Source: Canna indica
Lineage: Eukaryota > Streptophyta > Magnoliopsida > Zingiberales > Cannaceae
Direction of reading: 5' to 3'
DNA length: 64,000 bases
Assembly (NCBI GenBank): GCA_034359265.1
Contig: CP136892.1
Span: 87,536,001 to 87,600,000, forward strand
The position numbers were made by a program, and so were the translations under genes. This document shows positions 45,541-56,613 of this stretch, piece by piece. The notes beneath the pieces were generated by a model, which was not told where the DNA came from, did not search any database, and was given only the letters and a program-made list of their open reading frames with translations. The stretch's first letter is position 1, and each line of letters begins with the position of its first letter.

Positions 45541-47228
45541 TCAAGCTTGCTAGATTAGAGACCTTGGCTTTGTCCGGAAACTCCCAATTGACCCTTACAA
45601 TCGATGATAAACGGGTTCCTCCTTTCCAACTCAAATATATTAGTTTGAATTCTGTTATGTTGGGCCCTCGGTTTCCCAGGTGGCTCTATTCACAGAAGTT
45701 TATCGCGGAGCTTTTTTTGTCAAATACAAGTATTGAAGACCACCTGCCAAATTGGTTTTGGAATAATTCCTCTTATGTGGGTGCAATAGATCTCTCCCAT
45801 AACAAGATCAATGACACTTTGCCACCATCCTTGAAGAGTATGACAACTTTGTGGCTTCTAAATTTGCACAATAATTTCTTCCAAGGCCTAATTCCAACTT
45901 TGCCACCTAATCTTGATACACTAGATCTCTCTGGCAATTCCTTTTCAGGATCACTCCTCCATCTACCACCAAGTTTGGAGTACTTATTTCTATCCAATAA
46001 TCATATTATTGGGAAAATTCCATCCGACATATGCAATACGACAAATCTCCATTGGCTGGATCTATCTAACAACCAGGTATCCGGAGAAATACCTCAGTGT
46101 TGGCGGGAGGAGGCAACATATCTTTCATATATTCATTTGGGAAGTAATAAGCTTTCAGGGGAAATTCCTCACTCCATGGGAAATTTGGTTGGACTTATGT
46201 TCTTGCACTTAAATGATAATAGGCTCCATGGACATATTCCGTTGTCATTACAAAATTACAGGGAGTTGGCTTTTCTTGATCTTAGCAACAATAGATTCTC
46301 GGGTAACATACCCTCATGGTTTAACGTAGACATTCCAAACTTGGAAGTACTCTTACTCCGGTCCAATATGTTTTCAGGCAGCATTCCTCTACAAATTGGA
46401 CAATTGAGCAAACTTCAAATTGTTGATCTTGCAAATAACCAACTGTCAGGGCTTATACCACACTCTTTTAGCAATCTTAGTGCAATTATGAACATGTCAT
46501 ACTCAATGGATTTAACACGTTCATTTGCATTTTCTTATATATTTGACAGCGAAAATAGTTTCAGTGACGACCAAACCATAATTATCAACACAAAGGGACA
46601 CACATATAGTTATTCATCTACCATCAGATATATGAAGAGCATTGATATTTCCAACAATAATTTGTCTGGAAATGTACCTCATGAAATAGGAGCTCTTTCA
46701 GACCTCCAAAATCTCAATTTGTCGAGAAACAATTTACAATGAGAGATTCCTAGTTCTATTGGCAACATTAAATCATTGGAGTCTCTAGATCTGTCGTTCA
46801 ATAAGCTGTTCGACATTATTCCCGAAAGCTTGGCCCAGCTGAATTCTTTGGAGCACTTGAATATGTCATACAATAATTTCTCTGGAATACCATCGGGGAG
46901 GCAACTCCAAACACTAGATGACCCTTCCATTTATGTAGGGAACTCTTACCTATGTGGATTTCCACTTAATACAGATTGCTCAGTTGTTGACTTTGACAAA
47001 AATGTTGCAGAGGAAGCTAATTCAGAGAAATTATGGCAATATGTTAGCATTGTAGTGGGCTTCGTGGTGGGACTTTGGACTGTATTTGTCATCTTGTTGT
47101 TCAAGAAAGATTTCAAGTTCTTTTATTTCCGATTGATTGACAAGATCTGTGATGAAATTTATGTGCAAATCGTAGTTTCATATGTTCGATGTATGAGAAA
47201 ATTAAATGGGGCTGGACCAGAAATCTAA
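45541..47228 (+). pseudogene. RLP-H1: 5'-truncated LRR receptor-like pseudogene with one stop
   Basis: Open from the middle LRRs (LALSGNSQLTLTIDDKRVPPFQLKY) for about 390 codons to TGA at 46740-46742, where paralogs have GGA in NNLQGEIPSS. Beyond the stop the same frame continues to TAA at 47226-47228 with last LRRs, C-cap (YLCGFPLNTDC), transmembrane helix (VGFVVGLWTVFVILLF, GxxxG kept) and tail. One base change, plus an in-frame loss of one codon (SGRIPSG to SGIPSG), separates it from an open C-terminal half. The signal peptide and N-terminal half are missing. Closest relatives here are RLP-F and RLP-G. Confidence 0.88.
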
Positions 47229-47253
47229 TGTACGTGGTGAAGACAGACTGCAG

Positions 47254-47891
47254 GTATCAATTAAGCACACTTCAATTAACTCTTTAAATATCACTTACAG
47301 CATTCTATATATATTCCTTGATTTAATTGTTTTTTATAGAATAAATGAGAGCCTTTATACTTGGTGTTAAGTAAGAAGATGTGCGGTAGATCATATTCTC
47401 ATTTGATACAAGAATGAAAAATAGTGAAATATATTTGCTTACTTTCGTCTTCTGGCCATTTAAATAGTAAACAACGGTATATAGCTTCATTTCCTCTTGA
47501 AGAAATTGGAAATGTGAAAGCCATAATTAATTAGATTTTTTCGTGTAAATTAGCAATCACATAGAATTAATGGAGAGTGAATTATTCACATAGAATTAAT
47601 TATCTATTTGATGCGGTAGTTGAATGGGTTGAGGTCTGTCATTGTTACTTGTCCATTATCATGACAAATGTGTGTATATATATGTGTGTGTGTGTGTGTT
47701 GGAATTCGATTTTGTTTTTTTCAATTTCAAAATGATTATCTTGTTCACCTTTTAATGATCACAACAAATATAATCAATTAATATATGATATATAAGCTAT
47801 AAGTATGATATTCAATATATGTATATAATGATTTTTTGTTTAAGTACTATGGACTAACTTAGTACTCAAGACATTTTACATTATTTTGCAG
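47254..47891 (+). other. 3'-UTR intron of RLP-H1
   Basis: The donor AG|GTATCAATTAAG at 47254 is 25 nt after the stop; the acceptor ATTTTGCAG ends at 47891; the terminal exon ATGGGAAGAAGAGG begins at 47892. The intron is 638 bp with a short (GT)n/TA tract near 47670-47700. Confidence 0.7.
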
Positions 47892-48100
47892 ATGGGAAGA
47901 AGAGGTTGATCAAGCTGGAAACATGTTGTAGATGGATTTGAATAAGATCACATCTACAATTGCTTAAAAGTATACATTAGCAATATATAGTTTTATATAT
48001 TTCCTTGCATTACCTACTGCATAATTGGTTGATTCTATGTCGTTGGAGAATTGCTCGATTATTGTCTTCAATGATGAGATAAAAGGTCATGCCTTATATG

Positions 48101-48338
48101 GCATATTAGTATTATGTTTCAAATTAATAAGGTGGGACTTGTTTAGTTGCTTTATATATTATTATGTTTTGAAGAGTATAATATAATTTTCTTTAGAGTT
48201 AATTTCATGTATATTTTCTACCAAGTTTCAAAATAAGTTCATTCTCTTTATTCTATATATGGATGTGGGCTGATCGATTGGATCTATATATATGCTATTA
48301 TGAGGACCACCGAATTGCTTTGTAATGGTGTCACTAAA
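48101..48338. repeat. RLP 3'-flank repeat, copy before the TADA fragment
   Basis: Segment from GCATATTAGTATTATGTTTC to GTGTCACTAAAAG is repeated at 49252-49500 and, next to the real TADA gene, at about 58835-59072. It brackets the TADA fragment. Confidence 0.75.
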
Positions 48339-48339
48339 A

Positions 48340-49251
48340 GTTTTTTTGTTTTTTTGAGAAAGAACCCTGCTAGGTATAGGAAGGTAGGGAGGGGAAAACA
48401 TGTAAAATAGTGGCTATATACGTGTGTGTACGTGAAGAGAACATGTAATATAGGGAGGTAGGAAGGGGTGGACAAGACCTCCAGTTTGGATTGATGCATC
48501 CAAGCAATTGCTTCCTCCATCACCATCCAGAGTTGGTTGAAAGTGGCTATATACGTGTGTGTGAAGAGAACCGGAATCACATGTGTGTCATCACCTTTGT
48601 CTATATACGTGTCATCTCTATGAGTCTGATTATCCAATTGTTGCACATGTGTGTGAAGAGAACCGGAATCACCATCCAGAGTTCCAGTGAAAGTGGCTTC
48701 TTCATCTGTTGGTTGTGAACTTTCTCCAGTTACAATGCCAGGTTCAGCCTGCACCAGCAGAAATGAAGAATTCTGTTCATGGCTTCCTATTTTCATATTA
48801 GATTGTTTCTGCAAATTAGAATCTTTTTGGATATCAGTCTTTGAGAATTCAGATATACTGCTATCCTCCACAGATTCTCTTCTGGAACTATACTGACGAC
48901 CATCAAGCTCATCTTTTTTGTGCGACTTATTTATAACAGGAGCATATACCCTTTCCTAGGCAACTCAGAAATACAAGAACTCCCTCCAGATTCTTTTTGT
49001 AAATATGATTCGTGAGTGACCTGGCTTTCTGATTGATTTTGAAGCTTCTCTGCTTGATAAACCAGATTCACAGTTGAAGTAGAATAGTCTACTCGATCAA
49101 CTATTCTGGACTGCTGAAAGCTCTCTGAGCTGCTGGCATTTTCTCCATGCTAGAGATCCTATCAGCATTTCCGACATGTACCTCCGGTATTCTCAAGAAT
49201 TTTTGAGATCCTTCTCTGGACTCACTTTGGCTAGCAACCTGGTCATGTGTA
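48340..49251 (-). pseudogene. Broken, rearranged TADA copy
   Basis: On the minus strand about 48472-48535 encodes a match to the first part of the last TADA exon (GDGGSNCLDASIQTGGLVHPF, against GDGGSNSLDGSSQTGGPVHPF at 59480-59550). Next to it lies a hydrophilic Ser/Glu/Gln-rich stretch (about 48650-49240: RRESVEDSSISEFSKTDIQ and more, with stops and frameshifts). This fits the long low-complexity N-terminal part of plant TADA, though that part of the real gene is outside the window. The deaminase exons between are missing. The phrase 'tggctatatacgtgtgtg(t)gaagagaac' occurs three to four times. Confidence 0.6.
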
Positions 49252-49640
49252 GCATATTAGTATTACGTTTCAAATTAATAAGGTGGGAGTGTGGAACTTT
49301 TTTAATTGCTTTATATATTATATATTATGCTTTTGAAGAGTATAATATAGTTCTCCTTATTAGAGTTAATTTCATGTATATTTCTTCCAAGTTCCAAGAT
49401 AAGTTCATTCTCTTTATTCTATATATGGATGTGGGCTGATTGGATCTATATATGCTATTATGAGGATCATTGAATTAATTTCTTTGTAATGGTGTCAGTA
49501 CTGAAAACTTTATTTTTTGGAGAGAGTAGGCACACCTACTTGACTTAAGTTTATCAAAATTAATTAAATAATACATAATTATAAGGGAAGCATGATAAGA
49601 ATATATACGGAATTGAATGCCCATTAAGTTAACCTACTTG
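49252..49640. repeat. RLP 3'-flank repeat, copy after the TADA fragment
   Basis: Matches 48101-48338 and 45050-45420. Non-coding. Confidence 0.7.
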
Positions 49641-49679
49641 AATGCTCATGTTAAGATATTATAATCTTTTGTTAGGTAA

Positions 49680-49840
49680 CATGAGGACCAAAGTACTAAT
49701 ACTTCGCTCCAATTTGTTTTCAGATTGTATACATCCATAAATATTTGTACAAATTGATCAATCTTCAAACTATGGATCTTAAGGATAACCAACTGTTGTT
49801 GGCTCATATATATACCGCACTCTTGTATCGATCTTATCGA
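49680..49840 (+). pseudogene. RLP LRR fragment
   Basis: Same fragment as 45461-45540 but continuing further ('ttcaaactatggatcttaaggataaccaactgttg'), matching the LRR LQIVDLADNQLSG. Nothing of the receptor lies on either side. Confidence 0.65.
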
Positions 49841-50029
49841 TGTCACTCTTTGATGAATATCTAAACAGACCACGTTTTATATATGCATCAATTTGTCTAA
49901 CTCAATTCGAAAAGAGTGTCTAACAACATACTAGATTATTTACTTAGTTAATATTGTAATCATGCAAACTTTGATATGAATTATAAACATAATTGCGTTT
50001 CAAAAATCATATATTTCTATAATTATTAC

Positions 50030-50700
50030 AAGTCATCATTGATTAATTATATATTTGATAGAAAATCCAAGAGGATCTTGACTTTGAAGTCGTGCAATTA
50101 ATTAATTCGTGATCGTGTAATAATTGAACACCTCAAATAATTAATTCAGAAATAATAGAGTTTGAATACATATATAGACTGGTAGACATCATCACACACT
50201 TTGTTGGAGACCACATGTTTCAATGGCATGGTAGAGCTAATCAATATTTCAATTAAGCAACTAATGAATGTAGAAATTTCATGGCATGGTAAAATTTTAG
50301 GTTTAGGTCGATTGCATTTAAAAAATCACAATTGATTAATTATATGTTTATATGAATTATAAAGATAATTGCATTTAAAAAATCATATATTTATATAATT
50401 ACTGCATGTCACAATTGATTAATTATTTGATAGAAAATCCAAAAGGACCTTGACTTTGAAGTAGTGCAATTAATTAATTTGTCATGTAATAATTGAACAC
50501 ATCGAATAATTAATTAATTCAAAAATAATAGAGTTTGAATACATATATATATATAGACCGGTAGACATTATCACACACTTTGTTGGAGACCACAGGTTTG
50601 GAATTTGGAATATATGTAGAAATTTCAATGGCATCTTAGAACTAATCAATATTTCAATTAAGCAACTAATCAATGTAGAAATTTCATGGCATGGTAGAAT
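50030..50700. repeat. Tandem direct repeat with W-box motif upstream of RLP-H
   Basis: Two diverged units (about 50035-50300 and 50400-50690) sharing 'gatagaaaatccaa(g/a)agg', TTGACTTTGAAGT, 'gtaataattgaacac', 'aataatagagtttgaataca', 'cacacactttgttggagaccaca' and 'aatttcaatggcat'. W-box cores at 50078-50083 and 50450-50455; further cores at 50852-50857, 51070-51075 and 51115-51120. The same phrases occur upstream of RLP-A and RLP-D. Confidence 0.7.
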
Positions 50701-51683
50701 TTTTGGTTTAGGTACCTCGATGCGTAGAAATAATCGTCATGTAATTATAAACATCAAATCATTTTAAAATAATCATCCTAATGCATTTATTCTCTAATAA
50801 ATGACATATATATCCTCGCCACTTGGTAGTGATCGAATCCAAGAGGAGACCTTGACTTTATAGTCGTGCAATTAATTTGTCATGCATGTAATAATCGAAT
50901 TGAACGCCAGAAATAATTCATTCAGAAATAGTAGAGTTTCTCTTTTTTGAAATAATAGAGTTTGTGGCAACAAAAAAAGATAGAGTTTTGAACCTCAATC
51001 GATGCATAGACACGTAGAATAATTTAGACAAGAAGAAAATAATACATGGTCAGTGACTCGAAGAAGACTTTGACTTTAATATATACATGGTTAGTGACTC
51101 AGAAGAATTAGACTTTGACTTTTATGTCGTGTAAAATTGTCACGCAGTTAATTAAAATCCTCGAATAATTTCTAAAGAATTAACTCTCTTATAACGATAG
51201 AGTTTGATTTTTATTTAGGTATATGTAGATAGACATGCAAATAATTAACATATATTTATGACCACAAATAATAGACTTGGATTTTAATATATAATTTGTA
51301 AATAGTAAAGGAAAAGATAAAAAATGTTCAATATATATCTCATCCAGAACATTTATGTAAAACTAACTATTTTATATAATTATATTTTAAGTAAATTATG
51401 ATCATCATAAAAAAAAGTTCTGTAAATAACAAGATAATACATATATATATATATTAAGATCTTGTAAATATTTTCATTAAAAAAACCATAACTATAACGA
51501 AATGATTAAGTAATATATTACTTATAATCATAATATATATTTAAAACTTGAATTATAGAGTTAAATAATGACCTTTTAAACAAATTAAAAGATAGTTTAA
51601 ATATATTAAATTTATATTTTCACTTTTTTATATATAGTTACTCATCTTATTAATGAATACTTAATTATTAAAAGAAAGATTTG

Positions 51684-51720
<37 letters not shown>

Positions 51721-51933
51721 CGTGATCTATCAAAAATATATAAGTTGAATAACAAAAATAAAATATGATTTTCAATTACGATGGTTCCAACAGGAACAAA
51801 TTAAATGAAATAAATTAATCCTTGGACAATAACTCCTAAAAGATTTTAAATTTTAAGTCTCATCAATTGTCATGAAACTGACTGTCAAATCATTTTGAAA
51901 TGATCACCCTAAAGAATTTACTTTATGATAATG
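50700..51933. other. AT-rich spacer upstream of RLP-H
   Basis: No coding region. Contains the W-box motifs listed above, a TA microsatellite at about 51686-51718 and a variant of the GACTTTGAATTTTAAGTC motif near 51840. Confidence 0.5.
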
Positions 51934-52529
51934 GTTTAATTATGTTTTTTATTCCAAAATATTATATTTTTGTCGTTTAATTCTTCATTTTTTTTATTTT
52001 TCATTTAGTCACTCAATTTTTTTTTTCCGTTTGATCACTCCATTAACTTTCTGTTAATTTTTATTGTTAAGTGTCAATTCGAACATGAATCAAAGACTAA
52101 ATAAGGAACCAAACAAAAAAATAAAAATATTTTAAGAAATTAAATGAAATATATATATATAGCATGAGCGCGAGTTGTAAATTTATTGTAGATTTATGAT
52201 GCGAAGATTTTTAAAATAACAAAAAATAAATTGATAAAATTTTATATTAATGAATAAAATAAAAATGCATATATATATATATAGTTATGTTTTATGTTAT
52301 TAAAAAATATTTTTTTCCATCTAGTCCTTTAAAATATTTTTATTTTTTTGTTTGATCTCTCATTTTATTTTTAATCCATGTCAGCATTAACACTTAACAA
52401 CAAAAGTTAACGAAAAATTAACGGATGGACCAAACGAAAAAATAATAATTTTTAAAAGACTAAATGGAAATTTTTTAAAAAGAATGAATCAAACTAAAAA
52501 TATATATGATATTTTGTATAATTAAGCTT
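51934..52529. mobile_element. Long inverted-repeat MITE (about 600 bp)
   Basis: The left half (GGTTTAATTATGTTTTTTATTCC ... CATTTAGTCACTCAATTTT ... GTTAAGTGTCAATT) is mirrored imperfectly by the right half (inverse of AAGCTTAATTATACAAAATATC ... CATTTAGTCTTTTAAAA ... GTTAAGTGTTAATG). A related end lies at 22558-22617. No coding capacity; the target duplication was not identified. Confidence 0.6.
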
Positions 52530-52772
52530 GATGATTCAGAAATAATAGAGTTTGAACTTTAATTACTTAATTATACATGGAGAGGCAGATGTGACTTGTT
52601 TGGAGAATTACATAGACCAGCACAATTTGATTGGTCTGGAGAAAAAGTAACATATATAATTGTAATTCTACTTGAATTCAATTAATGCAAACAATCCCTA
52701 ATATATTCAAGTCCATTTTTAATGACGTTCACACATATGTTTTTATTTAATGTACATGTATACTTGAAGGCC

Positions 52773-52780
52773 TATATATA
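52773..52780 (+). promoter_or_regulatory. Likely TATA box of RLP-H
   Basis: TATATATA followed by a GA-repeat (GAGAGAGAGAG), 77 bp before the ATG, which would give a leader of roughly 45-50 nt. An upstream ATG occurs at 52802 in a different frame, with a conserved counterpart in the RLP-A and RLP-D upstream regions. Confidence 0.5.
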
Positions 52781-52856
52781 GAGAGAGAGAGCAGGCTAGC
52801 TATGAACCTCCACACTCAATTATTCTCGGCTCTTCTTAATAATATATTGAGTGAAA

Positions 52857-55697
52857 ATGAGAGAGCCTTCCATGATAATGTTGGTCTGTTTGATGCTTGA
52901 GGTTTTCCTACTTATTATGCCATCATCATGCAAGGGGTGCTTCAAAGCAGAGAGAGGTGCTCTCTTGTACTTCAAAGCTGGCGTCGTCGACGATCATTCC
53001 CATCGCTTATCCTCGTGGAAAGTAGATGAAGACTGCTGCAGATGGAGCGGCGTGGTGTGCGACAACCAAACTGGCCATGTCGTGGAGCTCAACCTCCAGA
53101 ATGATGACTATTACTCATCGACGTCGGCTATGAAGGTCGGCTTCCTGAATCAGTCATTGCTCTCTCTAACTCATTTGGATCGACTCAACCTCAGCTACAA
53201 TGACTTTGGCGGCATTCAAATCCCAGACTTCATTGGTTCTTTTCCCAAATTGAGGTACCTTGATTTGTCTTATTCCAACTTCAGCGGCAATATTCCTCCC
53301 CACCTTGGAAATTTGTCCACCCTTCTCTACCTTGATCTATCAATTTGGACAACTAGAGCCGATCGCCTGGATTGGTTGTCGGGTCTCTCCTCCTTGATAT
53401 ATCTCAACATGGATGAGGTGGACCTGAGTGAGGCCGACCATGAATGGCTACCAATGGTCAACATGTTGTCCTCCTTGCAAGAGCTGCATTTAGAAGACTG
53501 TGAGCTAAAAACACTCCATTTTTCTCTTTCGTATGAAAATCTCAACCTCACTTCTCTCACAACTCTTGATCTCAGTTTTAACAACTTCAACTCCACCTTA
53601 GCCACTTGGCTATGGCAACTCAGCAGCCTCTCATATCTCGATCTTAGTTTCGATTCCTTCTATGGTGTCATACCTTCTGGGATCGGGAATTTGACGTCCC
53701 TTACATATCTAGATCTTAGTTGGAATCATTATTTGGAGATAGGCGGGATTGCAAAATCAATAACAAGGCTCTCCAATTTGGAGACTCTTGTTTTAGCCAG
53801 AACCAATTTGAAAGGTGAATTGCCACGCTGGTTGAAGCAGTTGACGAGACTATCACATCTTGACCTTAATTCCAATTTACTTTCCGGTGACTTGGCCTAT
53901 TGGCTTTTTCATATGACAACTAATTATCATAATAGCTCATCAAAGTATTCCAACTTAAATTATTTGGATTTGTCTTATAATAACCTACAAGGTAATTTGT
54001 CAGAGCTCCACTTTTCCAAGCTAACCAAATTAAAGACCTTGGTTTTGTGTGCCAATTCCCAGTTGACCATGAATTCAATAGATGATAACTGGATCCCTCC
54101 ATTCCAACTCCATTATATTGGACTTGCTTCTTGTGTGTTGGGTCCTAAATTTCCTAGATGGCTCCGCTCCCAAAAATCCATCATGCAATTAGATTTATCT
54201 AATTCAAGCATAGATGATCCTTTGCCCGATTGGCTATGGACTATTTTTTCTTCTAATTACACAAGTAGTATAAATCTCTCAAATAATAGGATGCGTGGGA
54301 GCATGTCAATTTCCTTGACAAATTTGAAAAAATTGCACTATTTGAACTTGAGTTATAATCTATTTAATGGATCAATTCCTTCTTTGCCACCTAACCTAGA
54401 TACACTGGATCTTTCCGGCAATGCTTTTTGGGGACCACTGCCATCAACCTTTCCATCAAACATATGGATCTTAACTTTGTCATCTAATTGTATTAATGGG
54501 AGCATGCCAGTGGAGTTATGCAATTTGGAGGATCTCATGGTTCTAAATCTAGAGAACAACCAAATATCAGGAGAAATCCCTCGGTGTTGGGGACAAGCAA
54601 CTAAAGATCTTGAATATATTAACTTGGGTAATAATAGACTCTCGGGAGAGATACCTAGTGCCATCGAAAACTTGGTCTGGCTTCAACTGTTGCAACTCAA
54701 CAATAACAGCCTTCATGGTCCTATTCCTTTGTCAATGCAAAATTGTAGTTTATTAAAATTTCTTGATATTGGAGAGAACAAAATATCAGGCAACATACCA
54801 TCATGGATTGGACAGAGCTTTCCATATATACAAGTACTCCGATTGAGTTCAAATATGTTTTCTGGCAATATTCCTACCGAGCTTGGACGGTTGAGCCATC
54901 TTCAAATCATTGACTTTGCCAACAACAAACTATCAGGCCTTATTCCACCCTCCTTTGGCAACTTCAATGCAATAATCAACACACCAGAGGCAATGGTTTC
55001 CACAAAATTCAGTTTGAGTTATTCTGGTATTGTATCATATAATTTCTTAGAAATTGAAATTATAAGTATCAACACAAAGGGACGAACATATAGCTATTCA
55101 ACTAATCTCCAGTATGTGAAGAGCATTGATCTTTCAAATAATAGTTTGTTTGGAAATGTACCTCGTGAAATTGGAGCTCTTTTAGGTCTCCAAAATTTTA
55201 ATTTGTCGAGAAATAATTTACGAGGAGAGATTCCTGACTCTATTGGCAACATGAAATCTCTGGAGTCTCTAGATCTATCATTCAATAAACTATCAGGCAT
55301 GATTCCCCAGAGCTTGTCCCAGTTGAATTCTTTGGAGTACTTGAACATGTCATACAATAATTTCTTTGGAAGGATACCGTCAGGGAATCAACTCCAAACA
55401 CTAGATGACCCTTTCATATATGTTGGAAATTCCTACCTTTGTGGACCTCCACTCAATAAAAGTTGCGCGGTTGTTGACAATAATGCAATAGAGGAAGTTA
55501 ATTCAGATAAAATATGGCAGTATGTTAGCATTGTAGTGGGCTTCGTGGTGGGACTTTGGAGTGTGTTTGTAATCCTACTATTCAAGAAAGATGGCAGGAT
55601 CTTCTACTTTCAATTGATTGACAAGATGTTCGATGAGATGTATGTGCAAATTGTAGTTGCTTATGTTCAATTCATGAGAAAATTAAATGTGGGGTAG
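52857..55697 (+). CDS. RLP-H: LRR receptor-like protein, EIX/Cf type (946 aa)
   Basis: Intronless and open. I start at ATG 52857 (MREPSMIML), not at the in-frame GTG 6 bp upstream. Signal peptide 1-27; N-cap from C28 (CFKAERGALLYFK, DCCRWSGVVC); LRRs; island with SINTKGRT; C-cap YLCGPPLNKSC; transmembrane helix 889-909 with GxxxG (G895/G899). The tail keeps YFQL and YVQI, while the middle motif Y of RLP-A is F here (FDEM). The stop TAG comes earlier than in RLP-A and RLP-D, removing the last residues. It differs from RLP-A and RLP-D mainly in several LRRs (for example ATWLWQLSSLSYLDLSFDSF), which is where ligand contacts would lie. Its upstream region differs from that of RLP-A and RLP-D and has more W-boxes. 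Best candidate here for a normally expressed receptor. Confidence 0.92.
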   Translation: MREPSMIMLVCLMLEVFLLIMPSSCKGCFKAERGALLYFKAGVVDDHSHRLSSWKVDEDCCRWSGVVCDNQTGHVVELNLQNDDYYSSTSAMKVGFLNQSLLSLTHLDRLNLSYNDFGGIQIPDFIGSFPKLRYLDLSYSNFSGNIPPHLGNLSTLLYLDLSIWTTRADRLDWLSGLSSLIYLNMDEVDLSEADHEWLPMVNMLSSLQELHLEDCELKTLHFSLSYENLNLTSLTTLDLSFNNFNSTLATWLWQLSSLSYLDLSFDSFYGVIPSGIGNLTSLTYLDLSWNHYLEIGGIAKSITRLSNLETLVLARTNLKGELPRWLKQLTRLSHLDLNSNLLSGDLAYWLFHMTTNYHNSSSKYSNLNYLDLSYNNLQGNLSELHFSKLTKLKTLVLCANSQLTMNSIDDNWIPPFQLHYIGLASCVLGPKFPRWLRSQKSIMQLDLSNSSIDDPLPDWLWTIFSSNYTSSINLSNNRMRGSMSISLTNLKKLHYLNLSYNLFNGSIPSLPPNLDTLDLSGNAFWGPLPSTFPSNIWILTLSSNCINGSMPVELCNLEDLMVLNLENNQISGEIPRCWGQATKDLEYINLGNNRLSGEIPSAIENLVWLQLLQLNNNSLHGPIPLSMQNCSLLKFLDIGENKISGNIPSWIGQSFPYIQVLRLSSNMFSGNIPTELGRLSHLQIIDFANNKLSGLIPPSFGNFNAIINTPEAMVSTKFSLSYSGIVSYNFLEIEIISINTKGRTYSYSTNLQYVKSIDLSNNSLFGNVPREIGALLGLQNFNLSRNNLRGEIPDSIGNMKSLESLDLSFNKLSGMIPQSLSQLNSLEYLNMSYNNFFGRIPSGNQLQTLDDPFIYVGNSYLCGPPLNKSCAVVDNNAIEEVNSDKIWQYVSIVVGFVVGLWSVFVILLFKKDGRIFYFQLIDKMFDEMYVQIVVAYVQFMRKLNVG

Positions 55698-55736
55698 AAC
55701 CAAGAAATCTAAGGTGCATGGCGAAGAGGATTGTAG

Positions 55737-56466
55737 GTATCAATTAATTATTCACACTTATTTTTTTTCAATATCTCATTTTCAGCTTTCGTTATTTTTT
55801 ATGGAGTACATGAGAGCCTTTAGAAGCTGTGATGCTCAAAACTTTGGATGAGGTAGATTACATTCTCAACTGGTACAAGAATATATAGAAAATAGTCAAT
55901 TCTATTTTGCTTACTTTCATCTTCAAATTCTGCTGATTTAATAGTAAATAACAATGGTTTCATTTATTAATGAAGAAGTTGGAAATGTGTAAGTACTTCT
56001 ACATGTCAATTTAGCAAATAAATCAATAGTGAATTCTTCTTTGATGAGGCACACATAATTGGTATTGTTTTAAGAGTTTTGCTATGTAATCTTAAAAATC
56101 AGTCTAATAATTCTCCTAATCACTCACAATGGTATGCGTGATAATTTCATCAATAATATTTCCTTTGTTTCATAATAAGTGACTTTTTAGGATTTTTTTT
56201 TAAAATTTCATATTAAGTGACATTTTAGACTTCCAATTTAGTATTAATTATTTTTTTACCAATTTTAATCTTTAATAAAAGCTTCTCCCATCAATGAAGT
56301 ATAATAATAAAAGCATGAAATTTAAGAATCACACTATGAGTAATTTAGTAAAAAGAAAGAAAAAATAGTTTAAAATTAAGCTATTAAATAATAGTGAGAA
56401 AGATTTAACATCTCTTATTTTACTATTATCACTACAAACATATATTTGATGAAAATATATGTTGGA

Positions 56467-56503
<37 letters not shown>

Positions 56504-56613
56504 TGATTTCAAAATGATCATATCTTGTTCACTTTTCAATATCCCTACTCTGTTGAAGATATATTAATTGCATACATTGATCTTAAAATATATACTTGTA
56601 CACTGTCTTGCAG
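55737..56613 (+). other. 3'-UTR intron of RLP-H
   Basis: The donor AG|GTATCAATTAATT at 55737 is 39 nt after the stop (longer because the stop is earlier); the acceptor TCTTGCAG ends at 56613; the terminal exon ATGGGCAGAGAGC starts at 56614. 877 bp, with a TA microsatellite at about 56469-56501. Confidence 0.7.

Noticed and set aside
50030..50700. CRISPR-like or satellite array
   Set aside because: Only two diverged units without regular spacers; it is a small tandem duplication of promoter-type DNA.
52851..52856. In-frame GTG six bases upstream as the start of RLP-H
   Set aside because: Plant nuclear genes start at ATG; the ATG at 52857 begins the signal peptide and matches the hybrid start of RLP-D.
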